Source: Ignavibacteriales bacterium (GTDB lineage: Bacteria; Bacteroidota; Ignavibacteria; Ignavibacteriales; Ignavibacteriaceae). From it: 26,432 nt of DNA. This document shows, one piece after another, positions 7,405-16,662 of the stretch (position 1 is the stretch's first letter; each line of letters starts with the position of its first letter). Under the pieces are notes generated by a model, which did not search any database, was not told the DNA's origin, and saw nothing but the letters and a program-made list of their open reading frames with translations. The stretch lies in the NCBI GenBank assembly GCA_020061995.1, contig JAGUXE010000019.1:1-26432 (forward strand). The letters are read 5' to 3'. The translations under genes and the position numbers were made by a program.

Positions 7405-8013
7405 TTATAATTTTAAATTAATCCCAACCCCAATATTACCTGCAAGAAAGCTTTCCAAATGGGGATAAAAATTTATATCTGAATTACACTGATGAATAAA
7501 ATAAAGTGCTATATCAAAAGCCAAAAGAAAACCACCCTGCAGCAACAAGCTATTTCCGTATCCTCTCAACCTGTCCGAACTTAAAGAATTATTCGCTCGC
7601 TCTTTTAAATAAAATCCGGTAGCAATGTATGCAAGATCAAGTCCTGCGTTAAGCAAAAGAAAGTTTTGCAGTGAGTTAAAATCTTTAATTATTTCAACAT
7701 TTGTCATTGATAAAGGGTCAGAATTAACAGCATTAAAATATCCAAAAGCGGCGATACCAAGATTAACAACATTCCAGGCTGCATTAAACTGATGAAAATA
7801 TTTTGCTTCACCATTTACTTTTAGACTACCGTAAGTTCCAATTAAGATATTACCTGCAGCCCAGGCGCCAAGAGCAAGCATAGCCGTTTGATTAATATTA
7901 TTTCTTTCTTCCTGAAAACTTTGTATTTGTCCGCCGAGATCTTTTTGAGATATAACTGGTTCAGTATAAAGAAAGAGAAGTACCATAAGTGGAAAAATTG
8001 TCTTATAAATCAT
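7405..8013 (-). CDS. Exported hydrophobic protein of unknown function (DUF6992-like)
   Basis: The 202-residue protein begins with a signal peptide (MIYKTIFPLMVLLFLYTEPV, then IS-Q as the likely cleavage area). The mature part has four to five moderately hydrophobic helices at about 43-60, 75-95, 115-135, 155-175 and 185-200. Motifs include M-L-A-L-G-A-W-A-A-G-N-I-L-I-G, F-H-Q-F-N-A-A-W-N-V-V-N, and G-Y-G-N-S-L-L-L-Q-G-G-F-L-L. This resembles an uncharacterised Bacteroidota family of membrane proteins, which I believe is DUF6992, though the number is from memory. The upstream region has no strong ribosome-binding site. It is co-directional with the SDR downstream but separated from it by a repeat. 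Confidence 0.68.
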   Translation of the reverse strand: MIYKTIFPLMVLLFLYTEPVISQKDLGGQIQSFQEERNNINQTAMLALGAWAAGNILIGTYGSLKVNGEAKYFHQFNAAWNVVNLGIAAFGYFNAVNSDPLSMTNVEIIKDFNSLQNFLLLNAGLDLAYIATGFYLKERANNSLSSDRLRGYGNSLLLQGGFLLAFDIALYFIHQCNSDINFYPHLESFLAGNIGVGINLKL

Positions 8014-8165
8014 TTTTTAAGTCTCATACTTGTTATAATTATTAATAACAACGTTTTGCTTCTAAAAGTTTCTTATGATTTAACCTGCACCCCTTTGCGG
8101 TTACAAAAACGAAGCTAGTTTACGGGATGCATGATTTGTAAGAGAATTGTCGTGTGTCGATATAA

Positions 8166-8345
8166 AGGAATTATGAAATTTGCTCGAGGGAAGTTGGTAT
8201 TATTGGAATTATATTCTTCCCTTCAGCTATAATCAGCTTTTCGCTTGCCAATGTGCCGGCACTTTATGAGATAGCCTTTTTTTATGTGCATGATTTTGTA
8301 AGCTCATTTTATAAAGAATTAGCGCTCAACTTAACTCTAATCTAA
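8166..8345 (+). pseudogene. Relic of a paralogue of the unknown membrane gene at 1804
   Basis: Read in the frame that ends at TAA 8343-8345, bases 8196 onward give GIIGIIFFPSAI, then YEIAFFYVHDF, then VSSFYKE. This aligns without gaps with GVIGIILFSSAI ... YELAFNYLRDF ... TSSFMLE of the protein at 1804-2256; by eye about 20 of 38 positions are identical. There is no in-frame start: the frame opens after a stop at 8163-8165, and the upstream sequence does not match the N-terminus in this frame. The 3' part of the gene is also missing. An ATG at 8173 in another frame reads into K-L-V-L-L, hinting at an old frameshift. Confidence 0.6.
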
Positions 8346-8438
8346 TTTTTAGAAAGCCAAGCATCGATTAAAAATACTTGATGATGAATGAAAATTTGGA
8401 CCGATTGAAGATTTGACTTTGCATAGCTCACATACTCA

Positions 8439-11400
8439 TTAATATTCAGTAAAAACCGAATTGATTAATTCGATTAAGGCTAACTTTTTAAATGGTTTTG
8501 AAATGTAGTGAGTAAAGCCTTGTGATAAGAATTTTACTTTATCATCTTGTGATGCATAAGCTGTAATTGCGATAATTGGTATCCTTTCGTAATTAGTAAG
8601 ACTCCTTATTTCTTGAGTTAAAACAACTCCATTTTTACTTCCTTTCAAATTAATATCCATTAGGATTGCATCGTACATTTTAGATTTTACTTTTTCCATT
8701 GCTTCTGAAGCATTACTTACTGCTTCAATTTCAGATGTCTTAAATAAAAAACGTTTTACAACCTCTCTAGATAATTCATCATCTTCTACATAAAGAATCC
8801 TTTTATTGATTGCGGTTGGATTTACCAATTCAGTATTTTGAATGCCTACCTCAACACTTCCGCTAATTATTTTAATTGGCAATCTAATTGTAAAGAGAGA
8901 ACCCTTTCCTTCTTCACTTACAACATTTATTATTCCGCCTAATAAATCCGAACTCTTCTTCACAATTGATAGTCCAAGCCCAGTTCCTTCAATATTTCTA
9001 CTCAAACCTTCGCTTGCTTGTCTAAACGGTTCCCAAATAACATCTAATTTTTCTTTTGGAATACCTACGCCGGTATCCGCGACTTTAATTACAAGAAAGT
9101 CTGAGTCGTTATTCTTTTCAACTTCCGCAATGATTTTTACTCCCCCCTTGTCTGTACATTTAATAGCATTGCTAACAAGGTTTTGCAAAATATCTTTAAT
9201 TATGAAATCATCTGATTCGATTATCAGCTCATTGAAGTTAATCTCATTTTCAAATGCTATATTTTTAAGTAGCGCTCCACCTCTAAAAGATTCGAATAAA
9301 TCTAAAACTAATTCTTTCACGTTAACTTTTCTCTTCAGTACTTCAACTGAATCCGATTCCAATTTTGCGAGACCAAGTATTTTTGATAGAGTATCCTGCA
9401 TTCGTGCGGAGGATTTCAATATTCCTTCTGCCATCTGTTTTTCTTCCGAGTCCTTGAGTGATTCAGCTAATAATTCCGCAAATCCTGTAATGCCAACAAA
9501 AGGAGTTCTAAGTTCATGACTCATATTTGCAAAGAAATTCGATTTCACTCTATTCATTTCTTCTGCCTTTTCTTTAGCAATAACAAGGTCTTCTATCATT
9601 CTTTGCTTTTCTATTTCCATATTCTTTCGTTCTGTAATATTCCGAACTACGTAAACCATTCCCGCCGGATTATTATTCGCATCATATATTACATCCCCGT
9701 TTATTTCTGCATCTAATATAGTCCCATCCTCAAATTTAAGTTTATACTCTTTTATACCTAATGGACGTTCGAACATAAGTTTTGTGTTCTTAACGGCTCT
9801 CGGTAAATCTTCCTCGCTGATAAAAGTGAGTATATTTTTCCCTAGCAATGTTTCTTTAGGGACAAAGCTAAGAGTTGGAAATGCAGACTCATTAATAAAG
9901 GTTATGTTTCCACTTATATCGGTACGAATAATTAAATCGGGTACAGTAGTAAGCAATTTTCTGTAAAGTTCTTCACTTGCCTTTAGTGCTTCTTCTGCTT
10001 TTTTCCTTTCGGTGATGTCGTTGGATAGGATTAACTCAGCTTTTCTTCCTTCGAAATCTATAACATAAGATGTAATTTCAACAAAAATTATGCTGCCATC
10101 TTTTTTGAAATGTCTCCAGATTCCGGCATCGTTTATCCCGGATGATATTGAACTTACATTGCCAAGAAGTTTTGAAATATCGTCTTTCGGACGGATATCC
10201 TTAATCGTCATACTTAAAAATTCTTTTTTTGAGTAGCCGTATTTCAGAACGGCGGCATCGTTTACAGCAAGAAAAGCAAGTGTTTCTAAATCATAAACCC
10301 ACATTGGTTGGGGGTTACTTTCAAACAAAAGACGATATTTCTTTTCACTTTCTTTTATTAGTTCTTCATTTTTTTTGCGCTCCGCTATATCTCTGAAAAT
10401 ACCCATCATACATTTTCTACCTTGATAAAGTACTTTTGAGGCAAGTACTTCCACGGGTATTTCAGAGCCGTTGGAGTTAAGAACAATAGACTCGATAGGA
10501 TTTGCTAAGTCCATTTCGTCAATTTCAGCTTTGTGTTTCTGGAATGAAGATTCGCCATAGGCTTTGATTTCCTTAGGATGCAATTCACTTTGATGTTTGC
10601 CAATGATTTTTTCAAGAGGAGAGTTTAATAGTTTAACGGCTGCTTGGTTAGCATTTACAATTATTCCGCTTTCGGCATCGGCTATAAAGATTGGATCTGC
10701 AGCATTATCAAATAAACTTCTAAATTGCGATTCGCTCTCACGCAGTGCTTCTTCTGCTATCTTGCGCTTGGTAATAATTTCAATATAAATTATTAATCCA
10801 CCAATCGACTTATCTGCTTTGTACCAAGGCATACAAGTCCAATCACCCCAATCTTTAGAACCATCTGGATGAATGAGCGTATCTTCATCGCCACTTATAG
10901 TTTCACCATTTAAAGAACGTTTATGTATATCATGTAAATATTGCGGTAAATAGGGGAAAACATCATAATGATTTCGCCCAATTATATTCCTATCGGTAAG
11001 ATGCAAATCGTCAAAATACTGATCGCTTACGTAGATATAATTCATTTCTGCATCGAACACAGATACGGAGCTTTTTGTATTCTCAATGACAAATTTCATC
11101 AATTCGTTAAAATGTGCTTTTTCTTTTTCGGCGTTCACACGCTCTGTAATATCTCGAATGGATCCGATCAAAAAACTATTCTCGGAATCATCTGTGAAGC
11201 GGGTCTTACTTGTTACAATTGATTTGGTTGTATTGTTTATGGTTAACTCTTCTTCTCGTATATCCGGAATTCCAGTATCTAGAACAAGTCTATCTACTGC
11301 AAGAAAATGATTCATCTCTTCTAAAGGAATATCTTCGGCTAATGTTTTTCCAATCACATTTTTTTCATCAAGACCAACCATTTCATAGAATGCTTTATTT

Positions 11401-13292
11401 GCGAATGTAAAACGATGCTGATCATCTTTTACAAATATTGGGTCTCCAACCAAATTAAGGATTGTGCTTATTCTTTCTTTCTCTACTTGAATTTCAATTT
11501 CAAATCTTTTGCGCTCGGTAATGTCGCGAACATTAACCACAACCCCGTTAATATCCGGGTTATCTAGTTGGTTTGTGCCCAAAGCCTCTAGATGAACCCA
11601 GCCTCCACTCTTTCGCCGATGTCGGTATTGCACTCCCCCTTGTCCCGTCTCTATGATTTGGCGGAACGCTGTTAGAACCTGTTCTTTGTCATCGGGATGT
11701 ATCATCTGATCTATCACCGGTATATCGTTCAACTCTTCGGGGCTGTAACCAAGTACACGCTCGGCGGTTGCAGATACGTATCGCTGAATGCCTTCTCTAT
11801 CAAGAATAACAATTGTATCAAATGAGTTGTGTATAAGTCGCTCAAAACGCCGTTCACGGGCTTTAATTTCCTCTCGGGCTTTGTATTTTTCTGTAACATC
11901 AGAAAAAACTAAAACAACTCCTTGAATATTATTATCTTTATCAATAATAGGAGCGGCGCTATCAGAAATATTTCTTTCTGTTCCATCCTTTGAAATTAGG
12001 ACCATATGATTTGATAGCTCAACTACTTCACCGGTTTTAATTACCTTTTCAACCGGATTGCTTAGTTTTTGCTTTGTAGTTGCATCAACTATATTAAAAA
12101 CTTCATCTAGAAGTTTTCCTTTGGCTTGTTCAAAATTCCAACCGCATAATTTTTCGGCAACCGGATTCATTTTTGTTACTCGACCAATTTTATCGGTAGA
12201 GATAACACCGTCACCAATTGAGTTTAACGTAATTGAAAGATATTCTTCACTTTCCTTTATTATTTGTTCCCTCTGTAATCTCAGAGTAATATCATCGAAA
12301 CGGACAACCAATTGATTGTCTGAAACACTATATGCAAAAACTTCGAATGCTCCAATAATTTTATTGTCTTTATAATTTATTTGATCTGTTTTCCATATAG
12401 TTTTATTTTTAATTACTTCTCGATATCTGGCAGGAACTTCAGTTTCGATTAAAGGAGGAAACGCTTCTTCAATAGTTAAACCATATATTGTTTTGTGGTC
12501 AAAGCCAAGAATTTTATCTGCCGCCGGATTAGCACCAATAAAAACAAGTTTGTCATCCTCTTGTAATTCATAAATATGCATTCCCACTGGTGAAGAGTTT
12601 ATAATACTCTGGTACCGTCTTTCAGATTCAGTTAATTTTTCTTCGAATTCTTTTCTTACTAAAGCGTGTGCAACTTTTTCAGCAAAAGTGGATACAGTTT
12701 CTCTTTCTGGAAATTGCTGGTTATTGTTTCCTGCAAAAATTATTGTTCCTACTAATTTTTCATTATGAATAAGCCCGAGTGCACCAAACCAATCTACTCC
12801 AAAAAGCTTTTCAATCGGTTTACCAATAATATCCGGAATAGCTCCAAAAGTAAGTTCATGCAAGGAGGGGATTTTCTCATAGATCTTACTGGTTATTCGC
12901 TTATATTCTTTATCACTAACGTAGGTTCTCCTTTTGAGCAATTTGCCGCCAAGAAGTTTCATTGCTTTCGAATTTTCTTCATCAGAAAGAGTGGAGTATT
13001 GAAAAACCAGTTCAGAAGTAGCTTCATCATAAGTATTTATAAAAGCTGCTTTAAGACCTAATATTGATTTGATTTCTGAGGTTATAAAAGGGAATATTTC
13101 ATTATATGGCAAATAATCTAATTTTATTGAAATATCAATTATTTGCCTAAATATTGTGATGTCTTGCGACGGGGATTGAGTTTCTTTATTAGATTTCTTT
13201 TTCTGATTCTGAAGCAACGATTTTAACTCAGAATTCTCTTTTTTCAGAGATTCTATCTCCCTAATGAGTTCGTCAGGTTTCCTTTTAGCCAT
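8439..13292 (-). CDS. Hybrid sensor histidine kinase with GAF and eight PAS domains
   Basis: This 1617-residue protein has no signal peptide or membrane helix and should be cytoplasmic. An N-terminal coiled coil (about 10-40) is followed by a GAF-like domain (45-215). Eight PAS domains start near residues 230, 350, 485, 607, 732, 856, 986 and 1107, each ending in the D-I-T-E-R-K type PAC motif. The HisKA domain carries the phospho-accepting H1259 in NMSHELRTPF. The HATPase has the N-box (LVSNAIKC), G1 (DTGVGIP) and G2 (GTGLGLS). The C-terminal receiver has acidic EDDE and the phospho-acceptor D1546 (LMDINLKG), T and K near the end (ITAYAS, SKPF). With a receiver but no output domain, it probably passes the phosphate to an Hpt protein or another regulator elsewhere. 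An AGGGGAACT ribosome-binding site precedes the ATG. The sensed signals are unknown. Confidence 0.93.
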   Translation of the reverse strand: MAKRKPDELIREIESLKKENSELKSLLQNQKKKSNKETQSPSQDITIFRQIIDISIKLDYLPYNEIFPFITSEIKSILGLKAAFINTYDEATSELVFQYSTLSDEENSKAMKLLGGKLLKRRTYVSDKEYKRITSKIYEKIPSLHELTFGAIPDIIGKPIEKLFGVDWFGALGLIHNEKLVGTIIFAGNNNQQFPERETVSTFAEKVAHALVRKEFEEKLTESERRYQSIINSSPVGMHIYELQEDDKLVFIGANPAADKILGFDHKTIYGLTIEEAFPPLIETEVPARYREVIKNKTIWKTDQINYKDNKIIGAFEVFAYSVSDNQLVVRFDDITLRLQREQIIKESEEYLSITLNSIGDGVISTDKIGRVTKMNPVAEKLCGWNFEQAKGKLLDEVFNIVDATTKQKLSNPVEKVIKTGEVVELSNHMVLISKDGTERNISDSAAPIIDKDNNIQGVVLVFSDVTEKYKAREEIKARERRFERLIHNSFDTIVILDREGIQRYVSATAERVLGYSPEELNDIPVIDQMIHPDDKEQVLTAFRQIIETGQGGVQYRHRRKSGGWVHLEALGTNQLDNPDINGVVVNVRDITERKRFEIEIQVEKERISTILNLVGDPIFVKDDQHRFTFANKAFYEMVGLDEKNVIGKTLAEDIPLEEMNHFLAVDRLVLDTGIPDIREEELTINNTTKSIVTSKTRFTDDSENSFLIGSIRDITERVNAEKEKAHFNELMKFVIENTKSSVSVFDAEMNYIYVSDQYFDDLHLTDRNIIGRNHYDVFPYLPQYLHDIHKRSLNGETISGDEDTLIHPDGSKDWGDWTCMPWYKADKSIGGLIIYIEIITKRKIAEEALRESESQFRSLFDNAADPIFIADAESGIIVNANQAAVKLLNSPLEKIIGKHQSELHPKEIKAYGESSFQKHKAEIDEMDLANPIESIVLNSNGSEIPVEVLASKVLYQGRKCMMGIFRDIAERKKNEELIKESEKKYRLLFESNPQPMWVYDLETLAFLAVNDAAVLKYGYSKKEFLSMTIKDIRPKDDISKLLGNVSSISSGINDAGIWRHFKKDGSIIFVEITSYVIDFEGRKAELILSNDITERKKAEEALKASEELYRKLLTTVPDLIIRTDISGNITFINESAFPTLSFVPKETLLGKNILTFISEEDLPRAVKNTKLMFERPLGIKEYKLKFEDGTILDAEINGDVIYDANNNPAGMVYVVRNITERKNMEIEKQRMIEDLVIAKEKAEEMNRVKSNFFANMSHELRTPFVGITGFAELLAESLKDSEEKQMAEGILKSSARMQDTLSKILGLAKLESDSVEVLKRKVNVKELVLDLFESFRGGALLKNIAFENEINFNELIIESDDFIIKDILQNLVSNAIKCTDKGGVKIIAEVEKNNDSDFLVIKVADTGVGIPKEKLDVIWEPFRQASEGLSRNIEGTGLGLSIVKKSSDLLGGIINVVSEEGKGSLFTIRLPIKIISGSVEVGIQNTELVNPTAINKRILYVEDDELSREVVKRFLFKTSEIEAVSNASEAMEKVKSKMYDAILMDINLKGSKNGVVLTQEIRSLTNYERIPIIAITAYASQDDKVKFLSQGFTHYISKPFKKLALIELINSVFTEY

Positions 13293-14023
13293 AGTTCCCC
13301 TAAAGTAGATTTAAATTTTGCTTTATTATCGAAAAAAAAGTCTAATTCTTTATTGTTTGATTCCCTTGATGCAACCTATTAACTCTAACTAACAACTTAA
13401 CACTTTTTTTCAATTATCTTGATCTCCAGGACGATAAAGATTTCTAATAATATTCTAGAAAAATCTTCTTCCGTAACATTTAAAAGTCTAATGCTAAGAT
13501 TATTTTTGTTCAGATATAATTTTTCGAATTTTTGTCATTTCTTGTTTAAGACTTTTTCCAGTTTCACCAGATGACTTTTGTTTTTGGGCGAATGATTGTT
13601 GAGAAATCAAATCATATTTGAGTTGCATCTTGGAATAATGGTACAATGACATAACAAACTAATCGCCCTCATCATTTTTTTATGAAGATTGGTTCGATAG
13701 AATCATTAGTGATTTAAGATGCTTTTTATAATCAATTTCTAATGTCGGGAATTGGTTTTATAATTGGTATATCTAAATTCCTTTATCAGCTACATCAAAA
13801 TTATGGCATAATGGTGATTAAAGCAAAAACGCCATATGACCTAAAAAGACTGATAAACCAATTCCATTTGAGAAAAGTGATTGAAATAAGTTCTTAAATT
13901 TTTCGGGAAGATTTATCGAGAATCGAGTTATTCTCCGTATGAGTAAAAATAATAAACAACATTTCTTTGATTGATATTGATGACATGCTTCTTTAAGTTT
14001 TAATATCAAAAAAAGGATTTTTT
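13293..14023. other. 731-base region with no gene I can support
   Basis: This AT-rich stretch separates the divergent histidine kinase (minus) and NfeD (plus) genes, so promoters for both should lie here; I cannot place them. Two short minus-strand frames exist. One at 13500-13652 would encode 50 residues (MSLYHYSKMQLKY..., lysine-rich helical end), without a well-placed ribosome-binding site. The other at 13818-14009 would encode 63 residues with a hydrophobic C-terminus. I recognise neither; they may be remnants. Confidence 0.5.
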
Positions 14024-14485
14024 ATGAATTTCTCAAATGAGTTCTGGGATCCTACAGTAATCTGGTTTATAGTCGGTTTAGTTATTCTAGTTTTAGAACT
14101 TGCCGTTCCCGGTTTGATTTTATTCTTCTTCGGTGTTGGAGCATGGTTAGTCGCTTTACTGACACTTCTATTCGATATAAGCATCAACGCACAACTTCTC
14201 ATCTTTTTTATAACTTCGGTAATACTTCTTTTCTCTTTACGGAAATGGGTACGACAACTTTTTACCGGTAAAATGGGCATATCAAAAAATGATGATGAGA
14301 GCAGTGGCGATATGGTTGGGGAAAGAGCAACTGTAGTTGAAGCTATTATACCTCCGTCAAAAGGACGAGTAGAAATTCATGGCACAAATTGGACAGCCGA
14401 GTCTGACATTGAAATACAAGCAGGTGAAATTGTTGAAATCATCGGGAAGAAAAACCTGACACTTAGGGTTAAAAAAATTAATTAG
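14024..14485 (+). CDS. NfeD-like membrane protein
   Basis: The 153-residue protein is the short form of NfeD. Three hydrophobic segments lie at about residues 12-32, 34-52 and 57-72, including the typical L-E-L-A-V-P-G-L motif, followed by a basic stretch (RKWVRQLFTGK). The C-terminal OB-fold covers about 95-150, with M-V-G-E-R-A-T-V-V, G-R-V-E-I-H-G-T-N-W-T-A-E-S and I-Q-A-G-E-I-V-E-I-I-G. NfeD proteins pair with SPFH/stomatin-like proteins and are thought to organise membrane microdomains or membrane-protein quality control. The SPFH partner follows 14 bases downstream. An AAAGGA ribosome-binding site precedes the ATG. Confidence 0.93.
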   Translation: MNFSNEFWDPTVIWFIVGLVILVLELAVPGLILFFFGVGAWLVALLTLLFDISINAQLLIFFITSVILLFSLRKWVRQLFTGKMGISKNDDESSGDMVGERATVVEAIIPPSKGRVEIHGTNWTAESDIEIQAGEIVEIIGKKNLTLRVKKIN

Positions 14486-14499
14486 AAAAGGGAGTTTTT

Positions 14500-15423
14500 A
14501 TGGAACCGATTACAATTATACTAATTGGTCTTATATTTTTTGTATTCATTCTGTTCGTAAATACTATTCGAATTGTCCCTCAAAGATCTGCATTTATTGT
14601 TGAGCGGCTTGGTAAATTCAACGCCACATTAGAAGCCGGTTTTCACATGCTTATTCCATTCACTGATAAAGTATCTTATAAACATACATTGAAAGAACAA
14701 GCGCTCGATGTTCCTTCCCAAATATGCATAACAAAGGATAATATCTCTGTAGAAGTGGATGGTATTCTTTATCTACAAGTGATGGACCCAATGAAAGCAT
14801 CTTATGGAATTAATAATTATCAATTTGCTGCTGCACAGTTAGCCCAAACAACAATGCGAAGTGTTATAGGTAAACTTGATCTCGACCGAACTTTTGAAGA
14901 ACGTGATACAATCAATACAGCAATTGTTGAGGCGGTTGATAAAGCTTCTGAACCATGGGGAGTAAAGGTTACCCGTTATGAAGTTAAAAATATCGTTCCT
15001 CCTCAAAGCATAAAAGATGCTATGGAAAAGCAGATGCGTGCTGAACGTGAAAAACGAGCATTGATTGCTGAATCCGAAGGAGATAAGCAGGCAAAAATTA
15101 ATCGTGCTGAAGGTGATAAACAGGAAATGATTGCTAAGTCCGAAGGTGAAATGCAAAAACGTATCAACGAAGCCGAAGGACGCGGAAGAGAAATTGAAAG
15201 AGTTGCTGCGGCTACTGCGCTTGGTATTCGTGAAATTGCACAAGCAATAAATGAAGAGGGGGGAATGAATGCGGTTAATTTAAGAGTTGCTGAACAATAT
15301 CTCGGTGCTTTCAGCAATCTCGCAAAAACTAATAATACTATAATTCTCCCAAACAATTTAACAGATGTTGCCGGAATGATTGCCACTGCAATGTCCGTAA
15401 TGAAAACCGAAGGGAAGAAATAA
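14500..15423 (+). CDS. qmcA: SPFH/Band 7 stomatin-like membrane protein
   Basis: The 307-residue protein has one N-terminal membrane helix (about 5-25) and then the SPFH domain (about 26-180), including R-I-V-P-Q-R-S-A-F-I-V-E-R-L-G-K and the late W-G-V-K-V-T-R-Y-E-V-K-N-I-V-P-P. An alanine- and glutamate-rich coiled coil follows (about 180-245), with repeated A-E-G-D-K-Q and S-E-G-E units. This is the layout of QmcA/YbbK and human STOML2. Such proteins oligomerise into rings at the inner membrane. It follows NfeD directly with its own AAAGGGAG ribosome-binding site, the standard two-gene operon. The symbol follows the E. coli orthologue group; orthology is probable, not proven. Confidence 0.92.
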   Translation: MEPITIILIGLIFFVFILFVNTIRIVPQRSAFIVERLGKFNATLEAGFHMLIPFTDKVSYKHTLKEQALDVPSQICITKDNISVEVDGILYLQVMDPMKASYGINNYQFAAAQLAQTTMRSVIGKLDLDRTFEERDTINTAIVEAVDKASEPWGVKVTRYEVKNIVPPQSIKDAMEKQMRAEREKRALIAESEGDKQAKINRAEGDKQEMIAKSEGEMQKRINEAEGRGREIERVAAATALGIREIAQAINEEGGMNAVNLRVAEQYLGAFSNLAKTNNTIILPNNLTDVAGMIATAMSVMKTEGKK

Positions 15424-15864
15424 TTAATGAGTAGAATAATCAGGGGAGAGTTGATAACGTTATTTTTAATGAACTACTTATAAGCATAACAAAGCAAAAT
15501 TATTTTTGTAATTCGATTATTAAGCTAAAAATCAACTCATTCAGTAAGCGATGAGGGGATTCCATTAAAAATTACTTCAGAATATTTAATGTTGAAGAAT
15601 TTCTTTGGGTGTCACTAATTTGCTGCAATTCAATCATCTTTCACAATTCCCTTGAACCTTTTATCCATTTTACTAATTCTTTAAAATCCGAAGATAAATT
15701 GATTAGCATTTGAAAATTGTAGAAATTAATAATAGAGATTATAATTAATTCCTATTCACACTAAAGAAATTATTCTTATATGTACAATAAACTACTATGG
15801 AATCTTTCCCCAGTAATTTCGATATTATAAAAATAAATCCATCAATAATAATTCAGGTGATAAG
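15424..15864. other. 441-base intergenic region, no gene seen
   Basis: AT-rich spacer between the NfeD/SPFH operon and the transporter operon. I see no open frame of note, no convincing hairpin terminator and no clear promoter. A palindrome ATAACGTTAT followed by T residues at about 15454-15467 is too short and loopless to call a terminator. The operon promoter presumably lies here. Confidence 0.5.
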
Positions 15865-16650
15865 ATGACCGACATTCTAAACAAACGAATTCAACTTCTA
15901 CTAATGATAACACTTCTTTTATTAATTAATGGTTGTAGTAAAAGGGAAAAAATTACGAGTCTCTCGCAACTTGATGGAAAAGAATTTGCTGTTCCAACAG
16001 GAACTGTTGCAGATAAACTTGTACTATCCAAATTCCCAAATGCAAAATTTAAATATTTTAACAGTGTACTTGATGCTTGTATGGCAGTGAATTCAGGCAA
16101 AGCTGATGCAGCAGCCTATGATGAACCAATATTAAAAAATATTGCAGGGAAGAATCCCGGTCTAACAGTCCTTGCTGAAATGATTACAGTTGACAACTAC
16201 GGCTTTGCTGTTAATCTTGAAAATGTTGATCTGAAAAACAGTATCGACAATGTTGTAACTGAATTAAAATCGTCAGGAAAATATTCGGAGATTTTAGAGC
16301 GGTGGCTTCCTAAAACAGGAGCAACCGGTTTAATGCCTGCGATTCAATTGAATGGAAAAAACGGCACTCTGAAATTTGGAACTTCTGCTGTAACTGAACC
16401 TTTCGCTTTTATTGATGGTACTCAAAAAGTTACCGGATTAGATATCGAAATTGCAATTCTTATTGCGCAGAAACTCGATATGCAGTTGGAAGTAATTAAT
16501 ATGGATTTTGGTGCAATGATACCTGCTTTAATTTCAAAAAAAGTTGATATGATTGGTGCCTGTATTACAATAACTAATGAGCGTGCAAAGAGTGTTTTAT
16601 TTTCATCCCCATATTATACCGGCGGTATTGCTGCATTAATAAAAGAATAA
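15865..16650 (+). CDS. Solute-binding lipoprotein, SBP_bac_3 type with swapped halves
   Basis: The 261-residue protein has a lipoprotein signal (LLINGC, lipidated C24), so it should be membrane-anchored and face the periplasm. It belongs to the polar amino acid-binding SBP_bac_3 family, but the order is reversed. Residues about 33-147 match the normal C-terminal half (S-Q-L-D-G-K-E-F-A-V-P-T-G-T, then K-A-D-A-A-A-Y-D-E, ending E-I-L-E-R-W-L). Residues about 165-261 match the normal N-terminal half (L-K-F-G-T-S, V-T-G-L-D-I-E, I-P-A-L, T-N-E-R, ending I-A-A-L-I-K). The ligand-carboxylate Arg of the T-x-x-R motif and the Asp of the ligand amino group (A-Y-D-E) are both present, so an alpha-amino acid ligand is plausible. 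First gene of a five-gene operon; an AGGTGA site precedes the ATG. Confidence 0.85.
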   Translation: MTDILNKRIQLLLMITLLLLINGCSKREKITSLSQLDGKEFAVPTGTVADKLVLSKFPNAKFKYFNSVLDACMAVNSGKADAAAYDEPILKNIAGKNPGLTVLAEMITVDNYGFAVNLENVDLKNSIDNVVTELKSSGKYSEILERWLPKTGATGLMPAIQLNGKNGTLKFGTSAVTEPFAFIDGTQKVTGLDIEIAILIAQKLDMQLEVINMDFGAMIPALISKKVDMIGACITITNERAKSVLFSSPYYTGGIAALIKE

Positions 16651-16662
16651 CGGATACGGAAA

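Noticed and set aside
8842..9519. A 225-codon plus-strand frame opposite the histidine kinase
   Set aside because: It lies wholly antisense to the HisKA/HATPase region, is serine- and leucine-rich in the way of a frame shadow, and has no recognisable motif.
13500..13652. A 50-codon minus-strand frame whose lysine-rich end faintly recalls ribosomal protein L29
   Set aside because: The resemblance is limited to a charged helix, there is no well-placed ribosome-binding site, and the key L29 motifs are absent.
15003..15386. A 127-codon minus-strand frame opposite the SPFH gene
   Set aside because: It is antisense to the coiled-coil region, whose regular codon pattern keeps the opposite frame open; there is no independent evidence for it.
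15454..15467. Palindrome plus T run as a terminator of the NfeD/SPFH operon
   Set aside because: The palindrome has no loop and would leave a stem of about three pairs, too weak for a terminator.
15451..15484. Possible promoter (TTGATA and TATAAG) after the SPFH gene
   Set aside because: The spacing between the two hexamers is about 22 bases, too long for a sigma-70-type promoter, and such matches are common in AT-rich DNA.
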